Part shown: piece after piece, positions 1 to 6,274 of the stretch
How positions within the stretch are numbered: the first letter of the stretch is position 1
Layout: the number at the start of each line of letters is the position of its first letter
NCBI GenBank assembly: GCA_031291415.1
Contig: JARLJB010000012.1
Location: forward strand, 1-49,323
Source: Telmatospirillum sp.
GTDB lineage: Bacteria; Pseudomonadota; Alphaproteobacteria; Rhodospirillales; Magnetospirillaceae
DNA length: 49,323 nucleotides
Direction: 5' to 3'
Notes under the pieces: generated by a model
Databases searched by the model: none
Seen by the model: only the letters and a program-made list of their open reading frames with translations
What the model was told of the DNA's origin: nothing
Position numbers and translations under genes: made by a program

Positions 1-62
1 CAGGCGGCGTCATCGGGAAACCGGCGCTGGAATTCCAGCAGCGAGCGCGGAAAATCGGACAT
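1..62 (-). mobile_element. IS1595-family transposase, N-terminal fragment cut by the window edge
   Basis: Reading leftward from an ATG at 62, the 20 visible codons give MSDFPRSLLEFQRRFPDDAA. This resembles the start of IS1595-family transposases, which continue into a zinc-ribbon domain. A GAGGTG ribosome binding site lies just upstream of the start on the minus strand. The rest of the gene and the left end of the element are outside the window, so intactness cannot be judged. The right end probably lies near 108-140, where the minus strand reads GGCTTATCCCTCTGGCTCCG, but the partner repeat needed to prove this is not visible. Confidence 0.6.
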
Positions 63-480
63 CGGGGCACCTCGGCATGATCGTTGTTCGTGATATGTTC
101 TACCATGCCTCGGGGGTGCGGAGCCAGAGGGATAAGCCTTATCGAGGTATTGCTTTTTCGGTTTTCCATTGCTGTCAGTGTGTGGAATTTCGCACAGAAA
201 TGTCACAGGACAGGCATTGGGTTTCCCTGTACGGAACGCTTGCTGTTTGCCACGCAGAGAGGAGTGTGCCGATCTCTATGTGGATTGACGAAAGTACTGT
301 CATGTCATCCATCAAGAACACCTGAGGGTGGATATCCTGAGGTTTGCCGGGAAGCCGCGTCCAGAATACGGACGCGCTCCCGGTCGGGGCCAACCCTGTG
401 GGCGAGGGAGCCAGTCGGCCCGCTACTCTGATCAAGATTTCCGGCCGTCAGATCCCAACGACCGGGCGGAGAGCACGGAA
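63..480. other. Non-coding stretch between IS element and BPSL0067 gene
   Basis: I see no convincing gene in these 418 bases. The left part is probably the leader and right terminus of the IS element. A short inverted repeat (GCGTCC / GGACGC, about 357-375) is present. The right end carries a GGAGAG ribosome binding site about 8 bases before the ATG at 481. Short open frames here lack ribosome binding sites and family resemblance. Confidence 0.4.
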
Positions 481-876
481 ATGTCGCATATCTATGGTAA
501 AGTCGATTCTCTCGTCACCACTCCACCTAAGCCAAATGTCGGAACCGGGCAATGTGTTGCCCTTGTCGAAAAATATACTGACGTGAGGGCGCCTGCAGAT
601 CACTTTTGGAAGCCGGGGGGCGTTGTCCGAGGCAATACGACAATCGCGCGGGGGACGGCCATTGCGACTTTTGTCGATGGGAAATACCAAAGCCTCAAGC
701 AAGGCAACCATGCGGCTTTTTACATCAGTCAGGATTCTGCGGGAATCTGGGTGGTGGACCAATATGTCGGCAGCGGTGGAATTCGGAAGCGCCATCTTCG
801 TTTCAAGGGGAAAAAACAAGACGGAAGCTTTATCGATCCAAGCAATAACGGTGACGCCTTTTCTGTAATTGAGTGA
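481..876 (+). CDS. BPSL0067-family protein, putative NlpC/P60-like amidase (possible T6SS effector)
   Basis: This 131-residue protein resembles the BPSL0067 family, small papain-fold proteins related to NlpC/P60 cell-wall amidases. A plausible catalytic set is visible: Cys25 in GQCVALV, His77 in GNHAAFY and Asp93 in VVDQYVG. The ATG at 481 is preferred over upstream in-frame starts because a GGAGAG site lies about 8 bases before it and family similarity begins at that point. There is no signal peptide, as expected for a type VI cargo or a cytoplasmic protein. The next gene starts 6 bases after the stop and encodes an STY0301-like secreted protein, suggesting an effector-immunity pair. Base composition is AT-richer than the flanks. 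No VgrG, Hcp or PAAR gene is nearby, so delivery is unproven. Confidence 0.65.
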   Translation: MSHIYGKVDSLVTTPPKPNVGTGQCVALVEKYTDVRAPADHFWKPGGVVRGNTTIARGTAIATFVDGKYQSLKQGNHAAFYISQDSAGIWVVDQYVGSGGIRKRHLRFKGKKQDGSFIDPSNNGDAFSVIE

Positions 877-882
877 TCTATC

Positions 883-1323
883 ATGAGATATTTTTTGTAC
901 ATCATATTTTTTATGACGAATTTGGCTGCTGCCAGCATTTCGATTGCAGCCGAGGCTATTCCACAATGCCCAAAAAATCTGAGTGTAATTGAAACCGTAA
1001 CTGCGATTCCTTCCGGCTTTCATCCGTATGTCGACGGGAATCCTCCGTTAGAAGCCAATTCGGAGCCGATCCAATTGCCGCTTCGGCAAATAATGTTTTC
1101 CGATGGGGTGCCGGTCGATCAAGGCTGGCTGTCCCCAAGCAATACAAAAAAAGCTTCTCTGACGTGGGATCTTCGGGGGTCTTCGGATCAGGGAATATGG
1201 GTTTCCTGCGCGTATACGGGTACGGCCATCATTATTTCGGCCAAACTTCCACAACCGGTCACGCAATGCCAAGTCCTTCTTGAGGACGACAGTCAGACGG
1301 CGAAGACTTTTAGCTGCCGATAA
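883..1323 (+). CDS. STY0301-family secreted protein, putative immunity partner
   Basis: The 146-residue product starts with a short hydrophobic signal peptide (about residues 1-23, ending near SIAAEA), so it should be exported. The mature part has the layout of STY0301-family proteins: an early CP motif (QCPKNL), a central W-x-L segment, VSCAYTG, and a closing TQCQVLL stretch with paired cysteines. It starts 6 bases after the BPSL0067-like gene and is probably co-transcribed. A periplasmic protein beside a predicted cell-wall amidase fits an immunity role, but this is inferred from order and topology only. The gene is notably AT-rich at its start, consistent with recent acquisition. Confidence 0.6.
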   Translation: MRYFLYIIFFMTNLAAASISIAAEAIPQCPKNLSVIETVTAIPSGFHPYVDGNPPLEANSEPIQLPLRQIMFSDGVPVDQGWLSPSNTKKASLTWDLRGSSDQGIWVSCAYTGTAIIISAKLPQPVTQCQVLLEDDSQTAKTFSCR

Positions 1324-1362
1324 TCGATCCCCATTCTTGTGCCAAGTCTCGATGAGAAGGAC

Positions 1363-1457
1363 TTGTCGGCGACCTGGTAGCTCATGCCGGGGCGCAAAGG
1401 TCCGGCCGTCTTTCAGTTCGGTCAGCAGTTCGCCTTCAAGGCATAGAAGAATGTGGC
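1363..1457 (-). pseudogene. Truncated, frameshifted copy of the DHCW-cupin gene
   Basis: This 95-base stretch matches 3181-3280 of the intact cupin gene at 90 of 95 aligned positions, in the same orientation, with a 5-base deletion after position 1395. The deletion breaks the frame and the flanks do not match, so only a fragment of the coding region survives. It lies about 1.8 kb from the intact copy. Confidence 0.8.
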
Positions 1458-1477
1458 GACACGGCGCTCGTCACGCC

Positions 1478-1768
1478 TCAGAATCCCGCTTCCTTTGTGT
1501 GACGCACGGCCAGAACGACGACATCCCGCCCATCATAATGATAACGCGCAACGGAACCGCCATCGCCAAACTCTATGAGCCAATCACGGAATTCCTGCTC
1601 CATGTCGTCGACTGGCCGGCCGATTTCGGGATGCGCCGCCAGGATCTTCACGCTTTCGCGGATCGCCCTCACCGCGCGGGACGCGGCCTTCCGGCTTTTC
1701 GGCGTCAGAAACGCGTGGAGCCCCGCGACGTCCTGCAACGCCAGAGGCGACCAGATCAGCCGTGGCAT
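1478..1768 (-). CDS. RelE/ParE-family toxin
   Basis: The 96-residue protein has the size and sequence pattern of ParE/RelE-superfamily toxins: an N-terminal WSPLALQDVAGLHAFL helix region, a central HPEIGRPVDDM turn, an FGDGGSVARYHYDG strand pair, and a C-terminal VVVLAVRHTKEAGF strand with the usual basic residue. ParE-type members poison gyrase and RelE-type members cut ribosome-bound mRNA; the sequence alone does not decide between them. The ATG lies inside the end of the antitoxin frame (13-base overlap), the usual arrangement for translational coupling. Because the partner lacks an ordinary start codon, this toxin may be poorly expressed or carry tolerated mutations. Confidence 0.8.
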   Translation of the reverse strand: MPRLIWSPLALQDVAGLHAFLTPKSRKAASRAVRAIRESVKILAAHPEIGRPVDDMEQEFRDWLIEFGDGGSVARYHYDGRDVVVLAVRHTKEAGF

Positions 1769-2049
1769 TCAGGGGTTTCGGCGTCCTCGCCATCTTCGAG
1801 CCTGGCAAGCCAGGCATCGGCTTCGGTGGCCGTCACGTGCAGGCCGGTCGCTTGATAGTCGTTCCAGGCCGCGATCGCTGACTGCCGAAACTGTTCGCGT
1901 TTTTCCTCGCGTTCCACATATTGCGCAATGGCCTCGCGCATGATCCAGTGCGCCGAACGGCGCCGAGCCGCGGCAAGTCGCTGTATCTTGCCCTTTATCT
2001 CCGCGTCGAGTTTCAGGCTTGTCGTTGATGCGGCGACGGTGTGGTGCTC
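1756..2049 (-). pseudogene. Ribbon-helix-helix antitoxin frame without a canonical start codon
   Basis: The frame ends in the 13-base overlap with the toxin. Its 3' part from the ATG at 1941 encodes MREAIAQYVEREEKREQF and a C-terminal toxin-binding tail. The family's DNA-binding segment lies upstream of that ATG: codons 1942-2025 read TTSLKLDAEIKGKIQRLAAA-RRRSAHWI, a classic ribbon-helix-helix domain. Between the in-frame TAG (2050-2052) and the ATG at 1941 there is no ATG, GTG or TTG in this frame, although an AGGAG motif sits at about 2047-2051. Either the start was lost by mutation, a rare start such as CTG or ACG is used, or only a truncated antitoxin without its DNA-binding strand is made. 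Confidence 0.6.
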
Positions 2050-2186
2050 CTAGGTGTTACCTTGGATCACTTTATCGCTTTCCCCAGGCCGAATTCAACG
2101 TCGCCGGTCCCAAAGTCTTCCGCTCAGCCGCCCCGGCTACGCTTGCCGCAGTGCACCCATCCTTGCCGTTCCGCACGGCTCACAGA

Positions 2187-2294
2187 TCACCGACACCGGA
2201 CGTTGTGTTGAATATTTGCGCCGACTGCGAGATCATCATATCGACGCTCCATCCAGCATCGATCCATCGCCTGAACGAATGAGATGAGGTCCAT
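2187..2294 (-). pseudogene. N-terminal remnant of an NTF2/SnoaL-like protein
   Basis: An ATG at 2294, behind a good AGGAGA site, opens a frame reading MDLISFVQAMDRCWMERRYD-DLA, which resembles the first helix of SnoaL/DUF4440-type NTF2-fold proteins. The similarity stops after DLA and the frame closes at 2187, giving only 35 codons. I could not reassemble the rest in another frame, so this is at best a broken gene. The remainder of 2053-2366 shows no other recognisable feature. Confidence 0.3.
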
Positions 2295-2366
2295 CGACAT
2301 CTCCTGAAAATTCAGCGTTCATGTCAACCGGGTAAGCCAAGGACGTCGAGCACTGACCCAACTCGG

Positions 2367-3062
2367 TCACCCAAGTGCGTAGTCCAGCGCCGCCGCGCAA
2401 TGAATCAGCGTTGTGTCAAAAACCGGTACGGGAACATTTCTTTGATTGAGAAGCATGCCCACTTCAGTACATCCCAATATCAGGCAGTCCGCGCCCGATT
2501 CGGCCAGTCTCTTCGCGATTGCCACGTAAGCGGCGGTGCTTTGGTCGGTCGTCACGTCCTTGCACAGCTCTTCGTATATGATGCGATGTGTCTCGGCCCG
2601 ATCAGTCTCGTTTGGGAGAACGGGGTTTAGACCAGCAGCCATCAGTCTCTCGGTATAGAACGACTGCTCCATGGTGAAGGCGGTTGCCATGAGCCCCGGG
2701 CTCTTGAGCCCCTGAGCCCTGATTGCCTGGGCTGTTGCATCGGCGATGTGAATGAACGGGATTTTTACTCCCGCCATCATCTGGTCCACCAATTTGTGCA
2801 TCGTGTTCGTTGCGAGAACGATCACCTGCGCGCCTCCGCGTTCAAGCGCCTTCGCCTCATCGTTGAGAACAGCTCCTGCGGCGTTCCAATCACCTTTCAT
2901 CTGAAGCGCCTCGATCTTGGCAAAATCGAGCGAGCGAATCAGCAACTCGGGCGAGTGAAGACCTCCAAGACGCGAGCGTGTCATATTGCAGAGCTCACGA
3001 TAGTATATCTGCGTCGATGCCGCCGACATTCCACCAAGTATGCCGATTGTTTTCATGATCAT
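2367..3062 (-). CDS. Aspartate/glutamate racemase family protein (RacX/YgeA-like)
   Basis: The protein belongs to the PLP-independent Asp/Glu racemase superfamily and begins with the family's TIGILGGMS motif. The two catalytic positions are Thr85 (in ATNTMHK) and Cys198 (in LGCTEVG). The usual enzymes carry two cysteines; the Thr/Cys pair is that of Escherichia coli YgeA (Thr83/Cys197), reported to act on L-Asp and L-Glu only. A similar activity is therefore likely. The ATG at 3062 is chosen because an AAGAG site lies 9 bases before it; the ATG two codons later (3056) would match the E. coli numbering better. Length (231 residues) is normal. The gene stands between the cupin gene and the decayed region. 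Confidence 0.85.
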   Translation of the reverse strand: MIMKTIGILGGMSAASTQIYYRELCNMTRSRLGGLHSPELLIRSLDFAKIEALQMKGDWNAAGAVLNDEAKALERGGAQVIVLATNTMHKLVDQMMAGVKIPFIHIADATAQAIRAQGLKSPGLMATAFTMEQSFYTERLMAAGLNPVLPNETDRAETHRIIYEELCKDVTTDQSTAAYVAIAKRLAESGADCLILGCTEVGMLLNQRNVPVPVFDTTLIHCAAALDYALG

Positions 3063-3122
3063 TATCGCCAACTCTTGCGGTCAAATAGCATGGGAACTTT
3101 CCTTACACGCGGTTGACGGACA

Positions 3123-3452
3123 TCAATCGACGATAAACAGCTTGGCTCCTGTTGCGGTGGACGACCGCTGCGGCTCGGCATTGTCGGCGACCTGGTAGCT
3201 CATGCCGGGCCGCAGCGTAAAGGTCCTGCCGTCTTTCAGTTCTGTCAGCAGTTCGCCTTCGAGGCACAGAAGAATGTGGCCTTTGGCGCACCAGTGATCG
3301 GCGAGGTAGCCCGGCGTGTATTCGACCATGCGCACGCGGGTCGACCCGAAGGTTTGGGTTCGCCAATAGGCGGTGCCGCTTTCGCCTTTGTGTTCGGTCG
3401 TCGGGATTGCTGACCAATCCGTCGTGCCAAACGGGGTATCCGAAATCTGCAT
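3123..3452 (-). CDS. DHCW-motif cupin-fold protein
   Basis: This is a 109-residue single-domain cupin. The ATG at 3452 is preferred over an upstream TTG because AAAGAG lies 7 bases before it and family members start with a similar MQISDTPF-TDWS segment. A DHWCAKGH segment followed by LLCLEGEL forms the first cupin motif, and LRPGMSYQVAD the second. Substrate and metal are unknown for the family. The gene follows the aldose-epimerase-like gene on the same strand, with 18 bases between the stop of the latter and this ATG, so the two are probably one operon. A damaged copy of its middle part lies at 1363-1457. Confidence 0.8.
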   Translation of the reverse strand: MQISDTPFGTTDWSAIPTTEHKGESGTAYWRTQTFGSTRVRMVEYTPGYLADHWCAKGHILLCLEGELLTELKDGRTFTLRPGMSYQVADNAEPQRSSTATGAKLFIVD

Positions 3453-3470
3453 CTTTGTACTCTTTGCCAA

Positions 3471-4370
3471 TCAGGGATTCATGGACAGATGTTCGACCGG
3501 ACGGATGCTCAGCGACCATTGCCGGCTGGCGCCCGGCGCGATGCTGGCGATGCCGGGTTTGTCGGCCTGCTCCCCGTGAAAGCCAAGCGGACTCATATGG
3601 CCCTGCCAGGGTTCCAGGCAGAGAAAACGGGCACCGCCGGGCTTGGTCCACACGCCAAAATGCGGAAAGTCATCGAACGTCATTTCGATGCCCTGCTGTC
3701 CGGGGACGCCGAAGGTCAGTTCTTTGCTGTTCAGGTGGTCCCAGACCATTGCGCCGATGTCGAACAGGGCGTCGTCGAGCGCCAGAACGCGGCCGGCGAC
3801 CGGCGTCGGAAAGGATTCGAGACTGAGGCCATTGTTGACGACGCGGCGAATCCCTTGCGGTTCGGCGCAAGCGAACACCAGGCGATGCGCCGCCCGATCC
3901 ATGGTCTCGGACAGCGGCCAGCGAAAGGCCGGATGGCCGCCCAGGCTGACCAGCAAAGTCTCGGTGGCCGGGTTATTGACCGAGAAGGTTTGGATCAGGC
4001 GATCGCCGTCGATGCGAAACGAAATCGTCAGTTCGAAGGCAAAGGGGTATTGCTGCCGCGTTTCCGCCGTATCGGTCAGGCGAAAGCTGGCCGCGTCGTC
4101 GGTTCGGGCGACCAGGGTGGTCAGACTGTGGCGCAGAAATCCATGGCTTTTCATGGCATAGCTGGCGCCTTGGTGCACCAGAGTGTCATTGGTCAGCGCG
4201 CCGACGATGGGGAAGAGATTGGGCGCATGCCAAGGCCAGACGGCCGGGTCGGCCTGCCAAATAACATCGCCGCCCCAGGCGGGAACCAGGGATTGCAGCT
4301 CTGCCCCTTTCGTGCTGATGCCGGCGGTGAGGGCGGCATTGCCGATGGTGACGATCTGGCTGGCTGTCAT
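3471..4370 (-). CDS. Aldose 1-epimerase family protein (LacX-like)
   Basis: The 299-residue protein matches the galactose-mutarotase superfamily, LacX-like branch. Motifs include KGAELQSL near residue 20, a WPWHAPNLFPIVG segment near 45-57, the SLGGHPAFRWPL active-site histidine region near the middle, and CLEPWQG carrying the probable catalytic glutamate. Members interconvert sugar anomers or related hexose phosphates; the exact sugar cannot be read from sequence. The ATG at 4370 is chosen over upstream in-frame codons because AAGGGG lies 5 bases before it and no similarity is seen earlier. It is followed at short distance by the cupin gene on the same strand. Confidence 0.85.
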   Translation of the reverse strand: MTASQIVTIGNAALTAGISTKGAELQSLVPAWGGDVIWQADPAVWPWHAPNLFPIVGALTNDTLVHQGASYAMKSHGFLRHSLTTLVARTDDAASFRLTDTAETRQQYPFAFELTISFRIDGDRLIQTFSVNNPATETLLVSLGGHPAFRWPLSETMDRAAHRLVFACAEPQGIRRVVNNGLSLESFPTPVAGRVLALDDALFDIGAMVWDHLNSKELTFGVPGQQGIEMTFDDFPHFGVWTKPGGARFLCLEPWQGHMSPLGFHGEQADKPGIASIAPGASRQWSLSIRPVEHLSMNP

Positions 4371-4445
4371 GGAAACCCCTTGTCCGAAGTGTGATTCCCC
4401 ATTTTGGCGACGCGATTCGTGTCGGGGCAAGCCTTTTGGACTCGA

Positions 4446-4673
4446 TCAGATCTTGCTGGCGAATTGACGAAACGCGCTGGCAAGGGCATCGACCGTCATT
4501 GCCGGGCCACGATCCGCCGCAAAACTCTCGCTCAGGCGCCAGCCCAGCGGCAGACAACGCTCGGCGTCGGCCAGTGACCACTGTTTGCCGGTCTCGGCGA
4601 CGGCAAGGAGGCTTCGCGCTGCTTTTTTGGCCAACAGGGCGGGAAGACGGCTGCGGTTCGGATGGTTGGTCAT
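4446..4673 (-). CDS. Small hypothetical protein (75 aa)
   Basis: I do not recognise a family. The frame is basic at its N-terminus (TNHPNRSRLPALLAKKAAR), has no membrane segment or signal peptide and appears helical. Support comes from a GGGGCAGAG-type site upstream of the ATG at 4673, a position that fills an otherwise empty gap, and the same strand as the downstream epimerase gene (75 bases away). It could be spurious. Confidence 0.45.
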   Translation of the reverse strand: MTNHPNRSRLPALLAKKAARSLLAVAETGKQWSLADAERCLPLGWRLSESFAADRGPAMTVDALASAFRQFASKI

Positions 4674-4900
4674 TTGTTTTCTCTGCCCCGGATCGACGAG
4701 GCGCTCGGCCCTCGAAAAGGCTCCATTCGGACGGATATCGATACGATAAGCGCCGTTTTAGCACAGAATGTCGTGCCGTCTCGTCAAATAGCCTCGAATG
4801 AGGAGGGGACTTATCCCGATCGGCCGGATCGCTGATCTGTCCTGATGTTTTTTCCTTCCTCGCAGGGGCGTGTCGACGGCTATCGAGGAGCGGGAACGAG

Positions 4901-5431
4901 TCACCGGGACCGAATGGAGTCCCAGTCGGCGCGCGTCATTTCATAGGTCGCCGTGTCGGTGTCGTACCACCGTTCAATGCCGCGAAATCGCATGCCCAGC
5001 CGTTCCATCACGCGCCGTGATGCGATGTTTTTCTGCGCCGCCACGGCCAGCAGGACCGGCGCGCCGACCGTTTCGAAGGCAAAACCGGCCATCGCCTGCG
5101 CGGCCTCGCTCGCCAAACCCTGGTGCCAGTGATCGGGACGCAGCCGCCAGCCGATTTCATGGGGATTGGCCCGGTCACGTCCAAGATGCTGGATGCATCC
5201 GCTGCCGATGATCTGGTCATTGGTCCGATCGACAAAGGCCCACCATGAAAAGCCAAACTCGGCCCATCGCTCCTTGACGCGTTCGATGACGATGGCGGTC
5301 TCCGCCGGGCTCTCCGGGCGACCGGTTATGTAACGCATGACGTCGGGATCGCCGTTGATCGCGTTCAGTCCGTCAAGGTGACCCTCGGCAAAGGGTTCAA
5401 GGCGGAGCCGCGACGTTGTCAGAATGGTCAC
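4901..5431 (-). CDS. GNAT-family N-acetyltransferase (RimJ/RimL type)
   Basis: The 176-residue protein has the RimJ/RimL-like acetyltransferase pattern: TSRLRLEPFAEGHLDGL at the N-terminus, a central GSGCIQHLG strand, an EIGWRLRPDHWHQGLASEAA acetyl-CoA-binding segment, then VAAQKNIASRRVMERLGM and a short closing strand. Such enzymes use acetyl-CoA to modify an amine of a small molecule or a protein N-terminus; the acceptor is unknown. The start is a GTG at 5431, supported by GAGGAG 7 bases upstream. It is transcribed away from the secreted-protein gene at 5582. Confidence 0.9.
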   Translation of the reverse strand: MTILTTSRLRLEPFAEGHLDGLNAINGDPDVMRYITGRPESPAETAIVIERVKERWAEFGFSWWAFVDRTNDQIIGSGCIQHLGRDRANPHEIGWRLRPDHWHQGLASEAAQAMAGFAFETVGAPVLLAVAAQKNIASRRVMERLGMRFRGIERWYDTDTATYEMTRADWDSIRSR

Positions 5432-5581
5432 TTGTCGCTCCTCGGCCGGGGGAAAATGGCTGGCCTGGTCGTCTGGCGGGCTCGGATCACCCCGGTTTGT
5501 GCTAAGGTTCGGGTGTTTGGAACGGAGGCATCTTTCTATGCCGCCGTTATCCTATCGCCAATAGGGAAAAAGGTGTTTGTC

Positions 5582-6049
5582 ATGTCGGTTATTCGCGTCG
5601 GATCAGTTGCCGCAACCGCCTTTGTGTTGATGGCAGGGCTCGCCAATACAGCTTTCGCCGAGAATGGCCGCAAGGATCCGCCCGCCTGTGGGGCCATCAC
5701 ATTCCGGTCCCTGGGGGCGGCGCCGCAAGAAGGAACCCAGAATGCCGGGCTTTATCGGTCCCGCTTCGGCAAGATCGTGTTGCGCGCCGACGTGAATGGC
5801 GGTCAGGCGAAAACCTACTTCCTGGAAGTCAACGGCAAGCAGCTCGATCCGCTGAAGGGCGCCTTGCCGGCATCGCTCAACGAATGTCTCAACAGCAAGC
5901 ATGTCAAGATGCCGGCGCCGGCAGCCGGGGCAAGTTGTCTTGGTGAGCGCTTCCGTGTTGTGTTGGACAATACGGGCAAGCAAAAGTACGTCATGCTGTT
6001 TGCGCTCAAGGGCGATGTCTGGGCACTCTGCAACGCTTCACAGATGTAG
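5582..6049 (+). CDS. Secreted hypothetical protein
   Basis: This 155-residue protein starts with a clear Sec signal peptide (MSVIRVG, a hydrophobic core, and cleavage near NTAFA-EN at about residue 24). The mature part is small and has cysteines in PPACGAI, LNECLNS, ASCLGER and WALCNAS, which could form two disulfides in the periplasm. I do not recognise a family. The ATG at 5582 is preferred because AAAAAGG lies 9 bases upstream and the signal peptide begins there; longer in-frame extensions have no signal. It is followed by a strong hairpin at 6086-6119 that probably ends the transcript. Confidence 0.75.
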   Translation: MSVIRVGSVAATAFVLMAGLANTAFAENGRKDPPACGAITFRSLGAAPQEGTQNAGLYRSRFGKIVLRADVNGGQAKTYFLEVNGKQLDPLKGALPASLNECLNSKHVKMPAPAAGASCLGERFRVVLDNTGKQKYVMLFALKGDVWALCNASQM

Positions 6050-6085
6050 GCGCCGCAGGCCTTCGGCGTGGACTGTCGATAAACC

Positions 6086-6119
6086 GGGGCGCTGACTCAT
6101 TCACATGACTCAGTGCCCC
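6086..6119 (+). terminator. Hairpin after secreted-protein gene
   Basis: GGGGCGCTGACTCA and TGACTCAGTGCCCC form a 14-bp stem with one mismatch and one wobble around the loop TTCACA. There is no U-tract after it, so it may work as an mRNA 3' end or a weak terminator. A second perfect 8-bp inverted repeat (GCATCGGA / TCCGATGC) follows at 6139-6168. Confidence 0.5.
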
Positions 6120-6274
6120 AGGCCCGAGCGGCGTCTGAGCATCGGATGCAACTTATGTTCTCCGATGCCTGTTATTGTTCTATCATGACGTTTGTTTGGG
6201 CGCGACGAAGCCTGTTTCCGGGAAATGTCCGATGGACGGTCTCGATGGGCGCACCGCCGGGAAAGGGGGCATCG

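Noticed and set aside
2053-2366. Integrase or transposase remnant in the plus-strand frames
   Set aside because: No catalytic motif or terminal repeat could be found; only the short NTF2-like start on the minus strand has any support.
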